A stretch of DNA of 64,000 nucleotides, taken from NCBI GenBank assembly GCA_030752795.1, contig JASMDM010000034.1, positions 1 through 64,000 of the forward strand, read 5' to 3'. Both the position numbers and the translations under genes were made by a program. Positions 44,614-53,431 of this stretch are shown piece after piece; within the stretch, counting starts at the first letter, position 1; each line of letters begins with the position of its first letter. Source of the DNA: SAR202 cluster bacterium. GTDB lineage: Bacteria; Chloroflexota; Dehalococcoidia; Lucifugimonadales; UBA1123. A model generated the notes under the pieces. The model was not told the DNA's origin, searched no databases, and saw nothing but the letters and a program-made list of their open reading frames with translations.

Positions 44614-46326
44614 ATGATTCGCGACATGAAACTAGGGACTTTGTCGGTTCTGATGTTGTCCGTAATCGCGATCGGGTTGGTCGCGTGCGACAGCAAGTCG
44701 TCGGACTTCGACGAGATGTCGATGGCGACGAGCGAGGATTCCGCGGCAGAGGCTTTCCGTGGATACGCGGCTCCGGCCGCGGGAGCCGCCGCTGCGCCTG
44801 CCCCATCGGCCCCAGCACCCGCGCCTGCGCCCGCTTTCGCCCCTGCGCCGCCGATGGCGCCGGCGAAGCAATCGTTCGGAGAGACCGTATCCGGCCCGCC
44901 CGGCCTACCTGGCATGCCCGGAAATCCTGGGGCGCTCGGTTTCCAACAGTCTGAGGATTCGTCCGCCAATTCGACCGCATCGAGCGCACAACTCGCCTCA
45001 CAGCGACGGATCATCATCCGTACCGTAGACATGACGATCATCGTGCCGGATGTCGCCGCGTCGCTCGAAGACATCTCGGCGCTGGCAAAGAGTTTCGACG
45101 GCTGGGTTGTTTCGTCCGACCGCACGTTGACTCACCGCGGTTTCATCTCGATCCGAGTTCCGTCCGACGATCTCGACGCCGCGATAATCGCGCTCAGGGG
45201 CATGGCCGAAAAAGTCGATTCAGAGATCTCAACGAGTCAGGACGTAACTGACGAGTACGTCGACCTGCAGTCACGACTGGTCAACCAACAGGCGACCGAA
45301 GGCGCGCTACTCAAGCTGCTCGACCGAGCCGAGACCGTCGAGGCCGCGCTGTCGGTGCAACGCGAACTCACACGCGTTCAACAGGAAATCGAACGCATCC
45401 AGGGTCGCGTGAAGTTCCTTGAAGAGACCTCCGCGTTTTCGCTGCTGAACGTGCGACTCGAGTTGGCCCCTCTCGAGATGGAAGTCGACGCGGGCATCGA
45501 CAAGACTGTCAGCATCCGCGAAAATACGCGCCTCAGGGCCACGTTCGAACCGCCCGAAGGAATCGACGAGTTCTCGTTTACGTGGGACTTTGGCGACGGA
45601 TCCGAGCCGACCCGCAGCACCCGCACCGCCCCTACTTCCGACGAAGACAAGCGCGTGACGGCGACGTTCAACCACGCGTATTTCAACGTCGAAGACTCTC
45701 CGTATATCGTCGAAATCGAGATGGAAGGCTTTGGCGACGCGGGCATCGCGGAAGGCAGTGACACCCTCATCGTGCAAGTGACCGAACTGCCTGTCATCGA
45801 AGTGTTCGCAGGGGAAAACATAGTCCGCGAACAGGGCGAAGAAGTCGAATTCTCCGCGTCGTTTACCCACCCCGAAGGACTCACCGAGGTAGCGTACAAG
45901 TGGGACTTCGGCGACGGAACCTCTCCCGACACCGGCAGCGTGACCGAAGGATCCACCCGCGTGGACGCCGTTCACGTGTACCAGGATTTCCGGCCGTTCG
46001 CTTACAAGCCGACGCTTACGATCACGGCGGAAGCCGAAGCAGGCGAGATCAAATCCGAAGGCTCGCTGTCCGTGTTGATCGTCGAGCGCCCGGCCTGGAC
46101 GGTTAGCGGATGGAATGCCGGCGACTCGGGTCGCACCGCGGTCCGCGCATTGTCCGTGGTCGGCATCGGATTGCAGACCGGCGCCATCTGGGCCGCGATC
46201 TTCAGCCCCGTTTGGGTGATCGTGCTCGTCGCCACGATCCTGGTAAGGCGACAGATGCGGCGACGCCGATCAGCTCGCCCGGATGCGGGAGGATTCCAGC
46301 CGTATTCGGATCAGGACGACCAGTAA
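44614..46326 (+). CDS. DUF4349 lipoprotein with PKD-like domains
   Basis: Surface lipoprotein of 570 residues. The signal ends in a good lipobox (IGLVAC, Cys25). Residues 50-85 are Ala/Pro-rich, with a short collagen-like GPPGLPGMPGNPG stretch at about 94-106. DUF4349 spans about 130-290 (IIIRTVDMTIIVPDV, TSQDVTDEYVDLQSRL), including a coiled coil of the VQRELTRVQQEIERIQGRVK type. Two PKD-like domains follow, each with a WDFGDGS/T signature. A membrane helix near 517-540 and a basic tail (RRQMRRRRSAR) end the protein. GGAGG at 44602-44606 supports the start. Role unknown; probably envelope-associated. Unlike its surface-protein neighbours it is undamaged. Confidence 0.87.
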   Translation: MIRDMKLGTLSVLMLSVIAIGLVACDSKSSDFDEMSMATSEDSAAEAFRGYAAPAAGAAAAPAPSAPAPAPAPAFAPAPPMAPAKQSFGETVSGPPGLPGMPGNPGALGFQQSEDSSANSTASSAQLASQRRIIIRTVDMTIIVPDVAASLEDISALAKSFDGWVVSSDRTLTHRGFISIRVPSDDLDAAIIALRGMAEKVDSEISTSQDVTDEYVDLQSRLVNQQATEGALLKLLDRAETVEAALSVQRELTRVQQEIERIQGRVKFLEETSAFSLLNVRLELAPLEMEVDAGIDKTVSIRENTRLRATFEPPEGIDEFSFTWDFGDGSEPTRSTRTAPTSDEDKRVTATFNHAYFNVEDSPYIVEIEMEGFGDAGIAEGSDTLIVQVTELPVIEVFAGENIVREQGEEVEFSASFTHPEGLTEVAYKWDFGDGTSPDTGSVTEGSTRVDAVHVYQDFRPFAYKPTLTITAEAEAGEIKSEGSLSVLIVERPAWTVSGWNAGDSGRTAVRALSVVGIGLQTGAIWAAIFSPVWVIVLVATILVRRQMRRRRSARPDAGGFQPYSDQDDQ

Positions 46327-46409
46327 AAGCAAGCCCGCGGCGGTTCGGGTCGGCTCATTTGGGCTGACCTTGCCGTTGCAAGCTTTCCGATGAGCGCGCA
46401 GAGACAGAA

Positions 46410-46889
46410 TTGACCCCGACAAGACACTTTACCGCGACCGGCTTCGTCGTACACGACGGGTCGGTCGCGCTGCATTTCCACCGCAAACTCCGTTTGTGGC
46501 TGCCGCCGGGCGGACACGTAGAGCCGGATGAGGACCCAGTCCAGGCTGTGTTGCGGGAGATCAAGGAAGAGACGGGTTTGGATGCGACGGTCGTCCCGAC
46601 ATCGCCCGTTCTCGGACTGGGCTACCCGATCCACGTACATCCTCCCTACACTATCCTCGTGGAGGACATCGACGATCCGGTACAGGGATTCCATCATCAC
46701 ATTGACATGATCTACTTCTGCCGACCAACCGCCGAGAACCCCGCGTTGGGCGACGGTTGGGTCTGGGTATCGCGGGATGATCTAGCCAGCGGTTCCGAAC
46801 TCGCGATCGACGGTATAGAACCGCAGATTCCGCCCGATGACGTTCGAGTGCTCGGGCAGGCGGCGATCCGACTCGTGGACGGCGCGTGA
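46410..46889 (+). CDS. NUDIX hydrolase
   Basis: Nucleoside-diphosphate-linked pyrophosphohydrolase of 159 residues. The full Nudix box is present as GHVEPDEDPVQAVLREIKEE followed by TGL (about residues 35-57), with the metal-binding REIKEE core. TTG 46410 gives the usual N terminus (TPTRHFTATGFVVHDGSVAL); an upstream ATG runs into a stop. It lies 83 bases after the DUF4349 gene. The substrate is not predictable. Confidence 0.88.
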   Translation: MTPTRHFTATGFVVHDGSVALHFHRKLRLWLPPGGHVEPDEDPVQAVLREIKEETGLDATVVPTSPVLGLGYPIHVHPPYTILVEDIDDPVQGFHHHIDMIYFCRPTAENPALGDGWVWVSRDDLASGSELAIDGIEPQIPPDDVRVLGQAAIRLVDGA

Positions 46890-46972
46890 CGGCAAGGATC
46901 ACAGAAGACGGAGGCGGTGAGTTGGCAGACGAGATAGCTGTGCACGGAACGTGAGATGCTAAGTTCGCCGGA

Positions 46973-48031
46973 GTGGCGGATGCGTTCGCTTCGAATCTCG
47001 AAGACGACCTGGAAATCGGAGCGGCGTTCGCGGCGACCATCGGCGGAGAACCAGTCGTCGACATGTGGGCCGGGCACGCCGATGTCGCGAAGACTCGACC
47101 CTGGGAGCGCGACACGATAGTGAACATGTGGTCGTCCACGAAGGCGATGGTCACGACGTGCGCCCACATGCTGGTTGATCGCGACCTCCTGGACATCGAA
47201 GAGCCGGTGTCCAGATACTGGCCCGAGTTCGCGCAGGCCGGCAAAGAGTCCATGCCCGTAAAGTACCTGCTCAGCCATCGTTCCGCACTGACAAACCTTT
47301 CGGGTGAGATCCTGCCAATCGAGACTTTCTACGACTGGGATCTGATGGCCGAGAAGCTGGCCGCGCAAGCGCCGCTTTGGCTACCCGGAGGAGAATCCGC
47401 ATACCACAACGTGACCTTCAGATTCTTGGTCGGTGAAATCATAAGGCGCATCTCAGGGAAAAGCGTCGGGACGTTCTTGAGAGACGAGATCGCGGAACCT
47501 CTCGGCGCGGACTTTCACCTCGGGTTAGGCGACGAACATTTCGGGCGAGTCGCGGAGTTGCTGGCTCCACCGCCTCGAACCCCAAGGCCGGGCGCTCCGG
47601 TTTCGAACCCGACGATCTTGCTGTCGGCCGGCAACCGTCCGGAATGGCGGAGGGCGGAGATCCCTGCCGCCAACGGCCACGGCAATGCGCGCTCGGTGGC
47701 GCGGATTATGTCGGCGCTTGCGTGCGGCGGCGAAGTCGACGGAGTCCGCTTGATGCGCGAGGAGACCATCGCGAACGCAATACGGGAACAGGTGAACGGT
47801 ATGGACAGGACGCTGAGAGAGCCGATTAGTTGGGGCGCCGGATTCATGCTTATCACGGCTGAGCATCCGTTCGGCCCCAACCCTCGCATATTTGGACACA
47901 CCGGAGCTGGAGGGTCCCAGGCGTTTGCGGACCTAGACGCCCAGGTGTCCTGGTCCTACGCTATGAACAAGATGACCATGAAAGGCGCCAGAGCGAAGCG
48001 CATCGTTAACGCACTGTACGCCGCGCTTTAG
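46973..48031 (+). CDS. Serine hydrolase, class C beta-lactamase fold; N terminus interrupted by TGA
   Basis: Esterase/beta-lactamase-like protein. The catalytic SxxK is in MWSSTKAMVTT, the Tyr motif is SAYHNVTFRF and the third motif is IFGHTGAGG. The apparent start is GTG 46973 without a spaced ribosome-binding site. A better start is TTG 46922, which has GGAGG just upstream. Read from there, the frame gives LADEIAVHGT, then TGA at 46952-46954, then DAKFAGVADAF, where relatives typically have HGTCDPRF. So a Cys codon appears mutated to TGA. The product may be lost or 17 residues shorter; the core domain is complete. Probable enzyme in a damaged neighbourhood. Confidence 0.72.
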   Translation: MADAFASNLEDDLEIGAAFAATIGGEPVVDMWAGHADVAKTRPWERDTIVNMWSSTKAMVTTCAHMLVDRDLLDIEEPVSRYWPEFAQAGKESMPVKYLLSHRSALTNLSGEILPIETFYDWDLMAEKLAAQAPLWLPGGESAYHNVTFRFLVGEIIRRISGKSVGTFLRDEIAEPLGADFHLGLGDEHFGRVAELLAPPPRTPRPGAPVSNPTILLSAGNRPEWRRAEIPAANGHGNARSVARIMSALACGGEVDGVRLMREETIANAIREQVNGMDRTLREPISWGAGFMLITAEHPFGPNPRIFGHTGAGGSQAFADLDAQVSWSYAMNKMTMKGARAKRIVNALYAAL

Positions 48032-48207
48032 ATGGCGACGCGCGTCATTTTCGTCCGACAAGAGTGGGTGACAGAATGCGCCAGAATCGCGGCTGCCCTG
48101 TGACCGATTGCCGAATGGGACCGTGCCCGTGTCGAGCGCCAAGCGTTGACACGGATGATTCCAAATCGCAAGGAGTTTGACCAGGTTTGGTATCATCGAA
48201 AGTGCCT

Positions 48208-49606
48208 GACCGGACGTCGAAGGGGCCAGGCCGTGAGCGCAAGCCGATGCCTCAGAGCAGACCCGACGATTGCCACGCATTGGACGGCAGGACGGCGGAC
48301 CGCCTCCGGAAGCTTCCAAAATGGCGGCGTTGGCAGCTAGCGGAGGCTCGTGGTGCCTGGGATCTGTTCGCCCGTTTAGGATCTCCCTCAAGATTGCGTT
48401 GGCATTCGCTCTCGTTTTAGCCCTCCCTTCTGTCGTGATCGGTTATCAGATCTTGGGACACCGAAATGACGATCAGGCGCCTGCGTTGGTCAGATCGCGC
48501 CAAACGGATTCGCCGCTCCTTCTCGTGTACAGCGACGGAAGCGCGGCGATTCCAGCGTCCGGCGCGGCCGGTAATACTCAGGTGTTTCCCGAGGGCACGT
48601 ACTCTTTCGACCCAACAACGAACTCAACGGGATACCGTCTGCATGCGTCGAGCGACGTTGCGTCTCTCTCTCAGCTTGCACTGGCCGGCGATGGGCTGCG
48701 CCTCATTGGTTTGTCATGGTACGACGGTCGAAATGGCTTCATGTGTTTGACGCGTTCGACGGCTCGCTGATTTCCAGCGTGGATTTGGGCCGGATCGACG
48801 GCGGAATCCACTCTCTCGCCTCGGTCAACGGAGATCGCATATTCGTTCCCGTTTTTGCCGGAACAGGCCAGACGTCGAGCCTCGTCTCAATCGATGCTTC
48901 GACCGGAGAGCGCGCATGGGAATCACCTTTAGGTGACGACGCCATGACGCTCGGCGTCGATCTTAGTCCTGACGGACGCGCCATATTTATCACGGGATAC
49001 AGCGATAGGATCATGGTCGTTGATGCCACGAGTGGCAGCATTATCGACAAAATCGAAACGCCGAGGTTGGTTGAAAGCCCTTACTTTTCGTGGTGGCACG
49101 AGGGAGTGTTCTCTCCTGACGGCAGACACTACTACGCGGTTAACGCTTTCATCGAGACTGACTCTGTTGCCGTCGCCGTGATTGACGTCGCCAACAGGCG
49201 AATTGTACGCACCGAAGTTGTCTCGTTTCGCGGGGACCCATCCGCCTCCGGCGGATTGGGGCAATCGGTCCTCGGCCGATTGCTCGCGCTGTTCTGCCCT
49301 GCCAACGTCGCCGCCAAAGTTCCTCCGTCTTCGGGATCGGTCTCGCTCTCGCCGGGCGGACGACGCCTCTACATCGCAAACTGGAATGCCCTTATCGTAA
49401 TCGATCCCACTACCCTGAAGCTGGTCGCCGTACCCATTCGTTCCGAGCCGGGGAAACCCTCGATCAACGGCGTCGTACTGGATAAGGACGGATCGAAGGC
49501 ATACGTCACGGTGGGGACGCAAATACACATCTTGGACATCGCTGGTGACGAGTTCGTCGAGATCGGGACACTCGCCGCGCCGGCGCACGCCACCGCCCTA
49601 GAATGA
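48208..49606 (+). pseudogene. Membrane-anchored beta-propeller protein, two frameshifts
   Basis: The restored protein has a basic cytoplasmic N domain of about 60 residues (ALDGRTADRLRKLPKWRRWQ then LAEARGAWDLFARLGSPSRL). A membrane helix (ALAFALVLALPSVVIGYQIL) and an external part with WD40/YVTN-like strands (VSIDASTGERAWESPLG, LSPDGRAIFITGYSDRIMVV) follow. The N domain and helix are in different frames, with one base missing near 48399. The helix frame and the propeller frame differ again near 48730, before HVFDAFDGSLISSV. Each break has the phase of a single-base deletion. The start is uncertain (GTG 48208 or TTG 48187). The clean propeller frame covers 48716-49606. Confidence 0.75.
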
Positions 49607-49835
49607 TCCGGAGCGTCTTATGCCCATGGTTGCCCGTGCAGGCACGTTTCACAAAGGCAGTACTTCGTCCGCTATGCGGATCGCAGCTTACGAATGAGGT
49701 CGACCTGTCAGTGGTTCCGTCTTAACGTGGCGCTCGGAATGGACTTGGTTGACGCCTTTTTGAGGCAACCATATAATTGCGCCTGTTCCGGCTTCCTGAG
49801 ACAGCGATTCCATTCGCTTCGGAGACACGTCTGTC

Positions 49836-50822
49836 ATGAACCCACTCGAGATGCGACAAGTAGGCACGACCGACGTTCGCGTGACGGCCCTCGGACTCGG
49901 CGGAGCGGCGCTTGGCGGGCTGTTCACCGACGTGGCAGAGACGACAGCCGTCGAAACGGTCACGATGGGCGCTGAGCTCGGGGTCAAGTACTTCGACACC
50001 GCGCCGCTGTACGGCCATGGCAAGAGCGAGAGATTCGTCGGCAAAGCGCTCGGCGCCCTGCCCAGAGACTCGTTCGTCCTGTCGTCTAAGGTCGGCCGCG
50101 TGCTCAACCCGTTAGAATCACCGGGCGACACCGGCATTTACGTCGGTGTGCCGCCGTTCGAGGCCGTGTTCGATTTCTCACGAGACGGGATTTTGCGATC
50201 CATCGATGACAGTCTCGAACGGCTCGGCCTTGACCGCATCGACATCGCATTCATCCACGATCCCGACGACCACCACGACCAGGCGATCGGCGAGGCGTTC
50301 CCGACGCTCGCCGCTCTGCGCTCGCAGGGCGTCATTCGAGCGGTGGGCGCCGGAATGAACCAGTGGCAGTCGTTGGCCCGATTCGCGCGCGAGGGCGAGT
50401 TCGATTGCTTCTTGCTGGCCGGTCGTTACACGCTCCTCGACCACTCCGGACTCGATGAGCTGTTGCCGTTGTGCGAGGAGAGGCGGATCAGCATCATGCT
50501 CGGTGGCCCGTACAACAGCGGAATCCTCGCATCTGACCTGTCGTCCGGCTCGAAATACTTCTACCAGGACGCACCCGACGAAGTGCTCGAACAAGCTCGA
50601 CGCATCAAAACGGTTTGCGATCGACATGATGTTCCGATGAAGGCCGCGGCGCTGCAGTTCGGCCTGGCGTACCCGGCCGTTGCGTCCACGATCCCCGGCG
50701 CGCGTTCTCCCGAAGAAGCGACGGAAAACTTCGAGATGACCGGTCACCCCATCGCTCCCAGTTTTTGGGCCGAACTGAGATTCGAAGGTTTGTTCCCCGA
50801 TGGCGCCCCGATTCCAGTTTGA
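49836..50822 (+). CDS. Aldo/keto reductase, L-fucose/D-threo-aldose dehydrogenase type
   Basis: NAD(P)-dependent TIM-barrel oxidoreductase of 328 residues. The catalytic tetrad is visible: Asp and Tyr in YFDTAPLYGHGKSERFVG, Lys in VLSSKVGRVL and His in IAFIHDPDDH. The C-terminal cofactor site includes AALQFGLAYPAVASTIPGAR. The layout matches D-threo-aldose 1-dehydrogenase, L-fucose dehydrogenase and pyridoxal 4-dehydrogenase relatives. The adjacent mutarotase and lactonase-like genes argue for oxidation of L-fucose or a similar sugar to its lactone (inference from context). Confidence 0.87.
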   Translation: MNPLEMRQVGTTDVRVTALGLGGAALGGLFTDVAETTAVETVTMGAELGVKYFDTAPLYGHGKSERFVGKALGALPRDSFVLSSKVGRVLNPLESPGDTGIYVGVPPFEAVFDFSRDGILRSIDDSLERLGLDRIDIAFIHDPDDHHDQAIGEAFPTLAALRSQGVIRAVGAGMNQWQSLARFAREGEFDCFLLAGRYTLLDHSGLDELLPLCEERRISIMLGGPYNSGILASDLSSGSKYFYQDAPDEVLEQARRIKTVCDRHDVPMKAAALQFGLAYPAVASTIPGARSPEEATENFEMTGHPIAPSFWAELRFEGLFPDGAPIPV

Positions 50823-50838
50823 TAATGTTGGTGAGGTC

Positions 50839-51177
50839 ATGAAATCATTTGCCCAAGCGCTCGATTTAAAAGACGACCCGGAGCTGATCGCCAGGTACAA
50901 AGAGTATCACCACGCGGTTTGGCCCGAAGTCGTCGAAGCGCTCCGGGGCATTGGCATCTCGAAGATGAAGATATTCCTGCTCGGGCAACGTATGTTCATG
51001 TACCTTGAAGCGCAGGACAGCTTCGACCCGGCGCGTGATTTCGCCGGATACACCGCGACCGAGCGGACTCGCGCGTGGGACGAATTGATGCGCGGGTTCC
51101 AGCAGCGCGCGCCGGGAGCGGTGGACGGCGAATGGTGGGCCGCGATGGAAGAGGTTTTCGACATCGACTGGTCCTAG
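50839..51177 (+). CDS. L-rhamnose/L-fucose mutarotase family protein (DUF718)
   Basis: Small sugar mutarotase of 112 residues, interconverting alpha and beta anomers. Conserved parts are LIARYKEYHHAVWPEVVEAL near residue 16 with the catalytic-region His, ISKMKIFLLGQRMFMYLEA, and the C-terminal WWAAMEEVFDIDW typical of DUF718. ATG 50839 follows a GAGG 16 bases after the reductase gene. It lies between an aldose dehydrogenase and a lactonase-like hydrolase, so it likely supplies the anomer oxidised by the former. Confidence 0.88.
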   Translation: MKSFAQALDLKDDPELIARYKEYHHAVWPEVVEALRGIGISKMKIFLLGQRMFMYLEAQDSFDPARDFAGYTATERTRAWDELMRGFQQRAPGAVDGEWWAAMEEVFDIDWS

Positions 51178-51197
51178 CCGATCAGGAGCATCTGAAA

Positions 51198-52061
51198 ATG
51201 ACGCCCTTCCCTGCCGAAGACAGCGACTTCGTCGTCGACGCCCATCACCACTTTTGGGACCTGACGAAACTCGATTACGAGTGGATGCCGCCCGGTGAAA
51301 GCATCATCAAACGCAACTACCTCCCCGACGACCTAAGCCCCATCCTCGAGCAAAACGGCGTCTCAAAAACCGTAATTGTGCAGGCTCATCAATCTCTCGC
51401 TGAGGCAGAATTCCTTCTCGACATCGCTCGTGACAACGAATTCGTCGCCGGTGTCGTGGCTTGGGTCGATCTGCAGTCGCCGGGTGTCGGCGAGGATCTG
51501 GATCGGCTGATACGGCGCCCCAAGCTGGTCGGAGTCCGCCACCAAGTCGAAGAAGACCCCGACGATGACTGGCTGATCCGGGACGAGTCGATCCGCGGAC
51601 TGCGCATGCTCGCCGAGCGAGGACTCGCGTACGACGTGCTGGCGCGACCTCGGCATCTGAGTCGCGTGCCCGAGCTCGCCGACCGCGTACCGGATCTGCG
51701 CATGGTGATCGACCACATCGCGAAGCCGTTGATTAAAGGCGGCACGCTGGAGCCGTGGGCGACAGACATCGCCGCCGTCGCCGCAATCCCAGGGGTGCAC
51801 TGCAAGATTTCAGGGATGGTCACCGAGGCAGATCATGACATATGGACCGTTGCCGATCTGAAGCCGTACGTCGCCCACATCGTTGACTCGTTCGGGTACG
51901 ACCGGCTGATGTTCGGCAGCGATTGGCCGGTGTGCTTGCTCGCGTCGACGTACGATCGAGGGTTTGCTGCCGCCCTCGAGACCGTTGCACCGCCAACGCC
52001 GACGGACCGAGCGGTGTTTCTTGGCGGAAACGCTCTCCGGTTCTACCGACTGGACGTCTAG
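51198..52061 (+). CDS. Amidohydrolase family 2 protein, probable sugar lactonase
   Basis: TIM-barrel hydrolase of 287 residues. The N-terminal metal motif is VVDAHHHFWDLTKLDYEWM; later conserved points are VIDHIAKPLIK and RLMFGSDWPVC with the catalytic Asp. L-fuconolactonase and L-rhamnono-lactonase belong here. AGGAG upstream supports ATG 51198; a frame extension over the mutarotase gene was rejected. In context it would open the lactone made by the aldo/keto reductase. Confidence 0.87.
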   Translation: MTPFPAEDSDFVVDAHHHFWDLTKLDYEWMPPGESIIKRNYLPDDLSPILEQNGVSKTVIVQAHQSLAEAEFLLDIARDNEFVAGVVAWVDLQSPGVGEDLDRLIRRPKLVGVRHQVEEDPDDDWLIRDESIRGLRMLAERGLAYDVLARPRHLSRVPELADRVPDLRMVIDHIAKPLIKGGTLEPWATDIAAVAAIPGVHCKISGMVTEADHDIWTVADLKPYVAHIVDSFGYDRLMFGSDWPVCLLASTYDRGFAAALETVAPPTPTDRAVFLGGNALRFYRLDV

Positions 52062-52114
52062 CCTCGGATTGATGCTGGCTCGTTGTTGCGGGCCCTCGAC
52101 TGGTCCAAACAACA

Positions 52115-52150
52115 CCGGGGTCCCGATGCGTCGGGACTCGGGCCGAATGG
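52115..52150 (+). repeat. Nested-palindrome repeat, copy 3 (partial)
   Basis: CCGGGGTCCCGATGCGTCGG followed by GACTCGGGCCGAATGG. Only the right half of copies 1 and 2 is kept; the CCCGA/TCGGG hairpin is intact. It lies between the lactonase and dehydrogenase genes. Confidence 0.75.
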
Positions 52151-52223
52151 TGTATCGTAGCTTCGACACGCAACATGCCTGTTCTAAGAACCCGACTTTC
52201 AACACATTTCCCGGAGGACGAAT

Positions 52224-53279
52224 ATGCCGATCGTACAAGCTGGCCGATTGACCATCATCGCCGCGGAGCTCATGCAAGGCGCGGGCGCCAGCGAGGAAGA
52301 AGCTGCCATCGTTTCGCGACATTCGATCGGTGCGAATCTAGCCGGTCACGACTCGCACGGCATCATCGCAATCCCGACGTACATCGACCGGATCAAACGC
52401 GGGCACATCGTTCCGGGCGCGCCGTTCGCCATCAAGAAGGACACTCCGACGACCACGGTAGTCGACGGAAATTGGGGATTGGGTTACGTTGTGTCTGAGC
52501 GGCTGATGCAGATGACGATCGAGAAAGCCAAGGCCGGCGGAGTCGCTGCGGCAACCGTGTTCCGGCAGAGCCACGTCGGAAGGGTCGCGGACTACCCGAT
52601 GATGGCCGCCGCCGAAGGGATGATCGGGCTGATGACAGCCGACTCCGGGCGCTCCGCCAAGGCGGTCGTGCCGTTCGGCGGACGCGAAGCGCGTCTCGGC
52701 ACCAATCCGATCTGCATCGCGATGCCGTCCAACCTCGAAGGGCCGATGTTCATCGATATGGCGACCAGTGCGGTTGCGGCCGGAAAGCTGGGCGTCGCCG
52801 TTGCCCGAGGAAAAGCCATCCCCGAGGGCTGGGTCCTCGATGCCGACGGCAATCCAACGACCGACCCATCGGCTCGCGGCAACGGCGGAGCGATGCTCCC
52901 GCTCGGCGGGCCGGAAGGACACAAGGGCTACGGATTATCGGTGATGGTCGAGATACTGTCCGGCATCCTCACGGGCCTTGGCTTCGGCCACGATCCGTCG
53001 GGCCGCCACAACGACGGATGCTTCATGGCCGTATTCAACGTCAGCGCGTTCCGTGACGCGGAGGAGTTCAAGCAAGAGGTCACGGAGTTCGCCCAGTACC
53101 TGAAAAGCTCACCGCCCGCCAAGGGCTTCACTGAGGTCTTCTACCCGGGCGAACTCGAGCATCTGCGCACACAGAAACTGCTGGTGGACGGCATCGACGT
53201 CGAGGACGCCACTTGGGCGAAGCTCAATGCACTCGCGGACGCATACGGTGTGACCGACAAGCTTGGCATGGCTGGGTAG
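52224..53279 (+). CDS. Malate/L-lactate/sugar-acid dehydrogenase (Ldh_2 family)
   Basis: NAD(P)-dependent dehydrogenase of 351 residues with the unusual Ldh_2 fold. Landmarks are the signature NLAGHDSHGIIAIPTYIDRI near residue 35, ATVFRQSHVGRVADYPMMAA with the catalytic His, RLGTNPICIAMPS, and LGGPEGHKGYGLSVMVEIL. GGAGG at 52212-52216 fixes ATG 52224. Family members oxidise malate, ureidoglycolate, 2,3-diketogulonate or related acids. In this cluster a sugar-acid role downstream of the lactonase is plausible but unproven. Confidence 0.88.
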   Translation: MPIVQAGRLTIIAAELMQGAGASEEEAAIVSRHSIGANLAGHDSHGIIAIPTYIDRIKRGHIVPGAPFAIKKDTPTTTVVDGNWGLGYVVSERLMQMTIEKAKAGGVAAATVFRQSHVGRVADYPMMAAAEGMIGLMTADSGRSAKAVVPFGGREARLGTNPICIAMPSNLEGPMFIDMATSAVAAGKLGVAVARGKAIPEGWVLDADGNPTTDPSARGNGGAMLPLGGPEGHKGYGLSVMVEILSGILTGLGFGHDPSGRHNDGCFMAVFNVSAFRDAEEFKQEVTEFAQYLKSSPPAKGFTEVFYPGELEHLRTQKLLVDGIDVEDATWAKLNALADAYGVTDKLGMAG

Positions 53280-53431
53280 CTGGGGTCGATCCTTCGAGCG
53301 ACAACATCTCGGCGCCTTTGATTCGCTGATCTTCCTCGCGACGGCGGCGTTACCGGTCGGTCTTCGGCTGTCGATAGCGCGGGGATTGCGCGTCTTTGCG
53401 CGGGCGAGGCCCCGCCCCGAACCAGTCCCGA

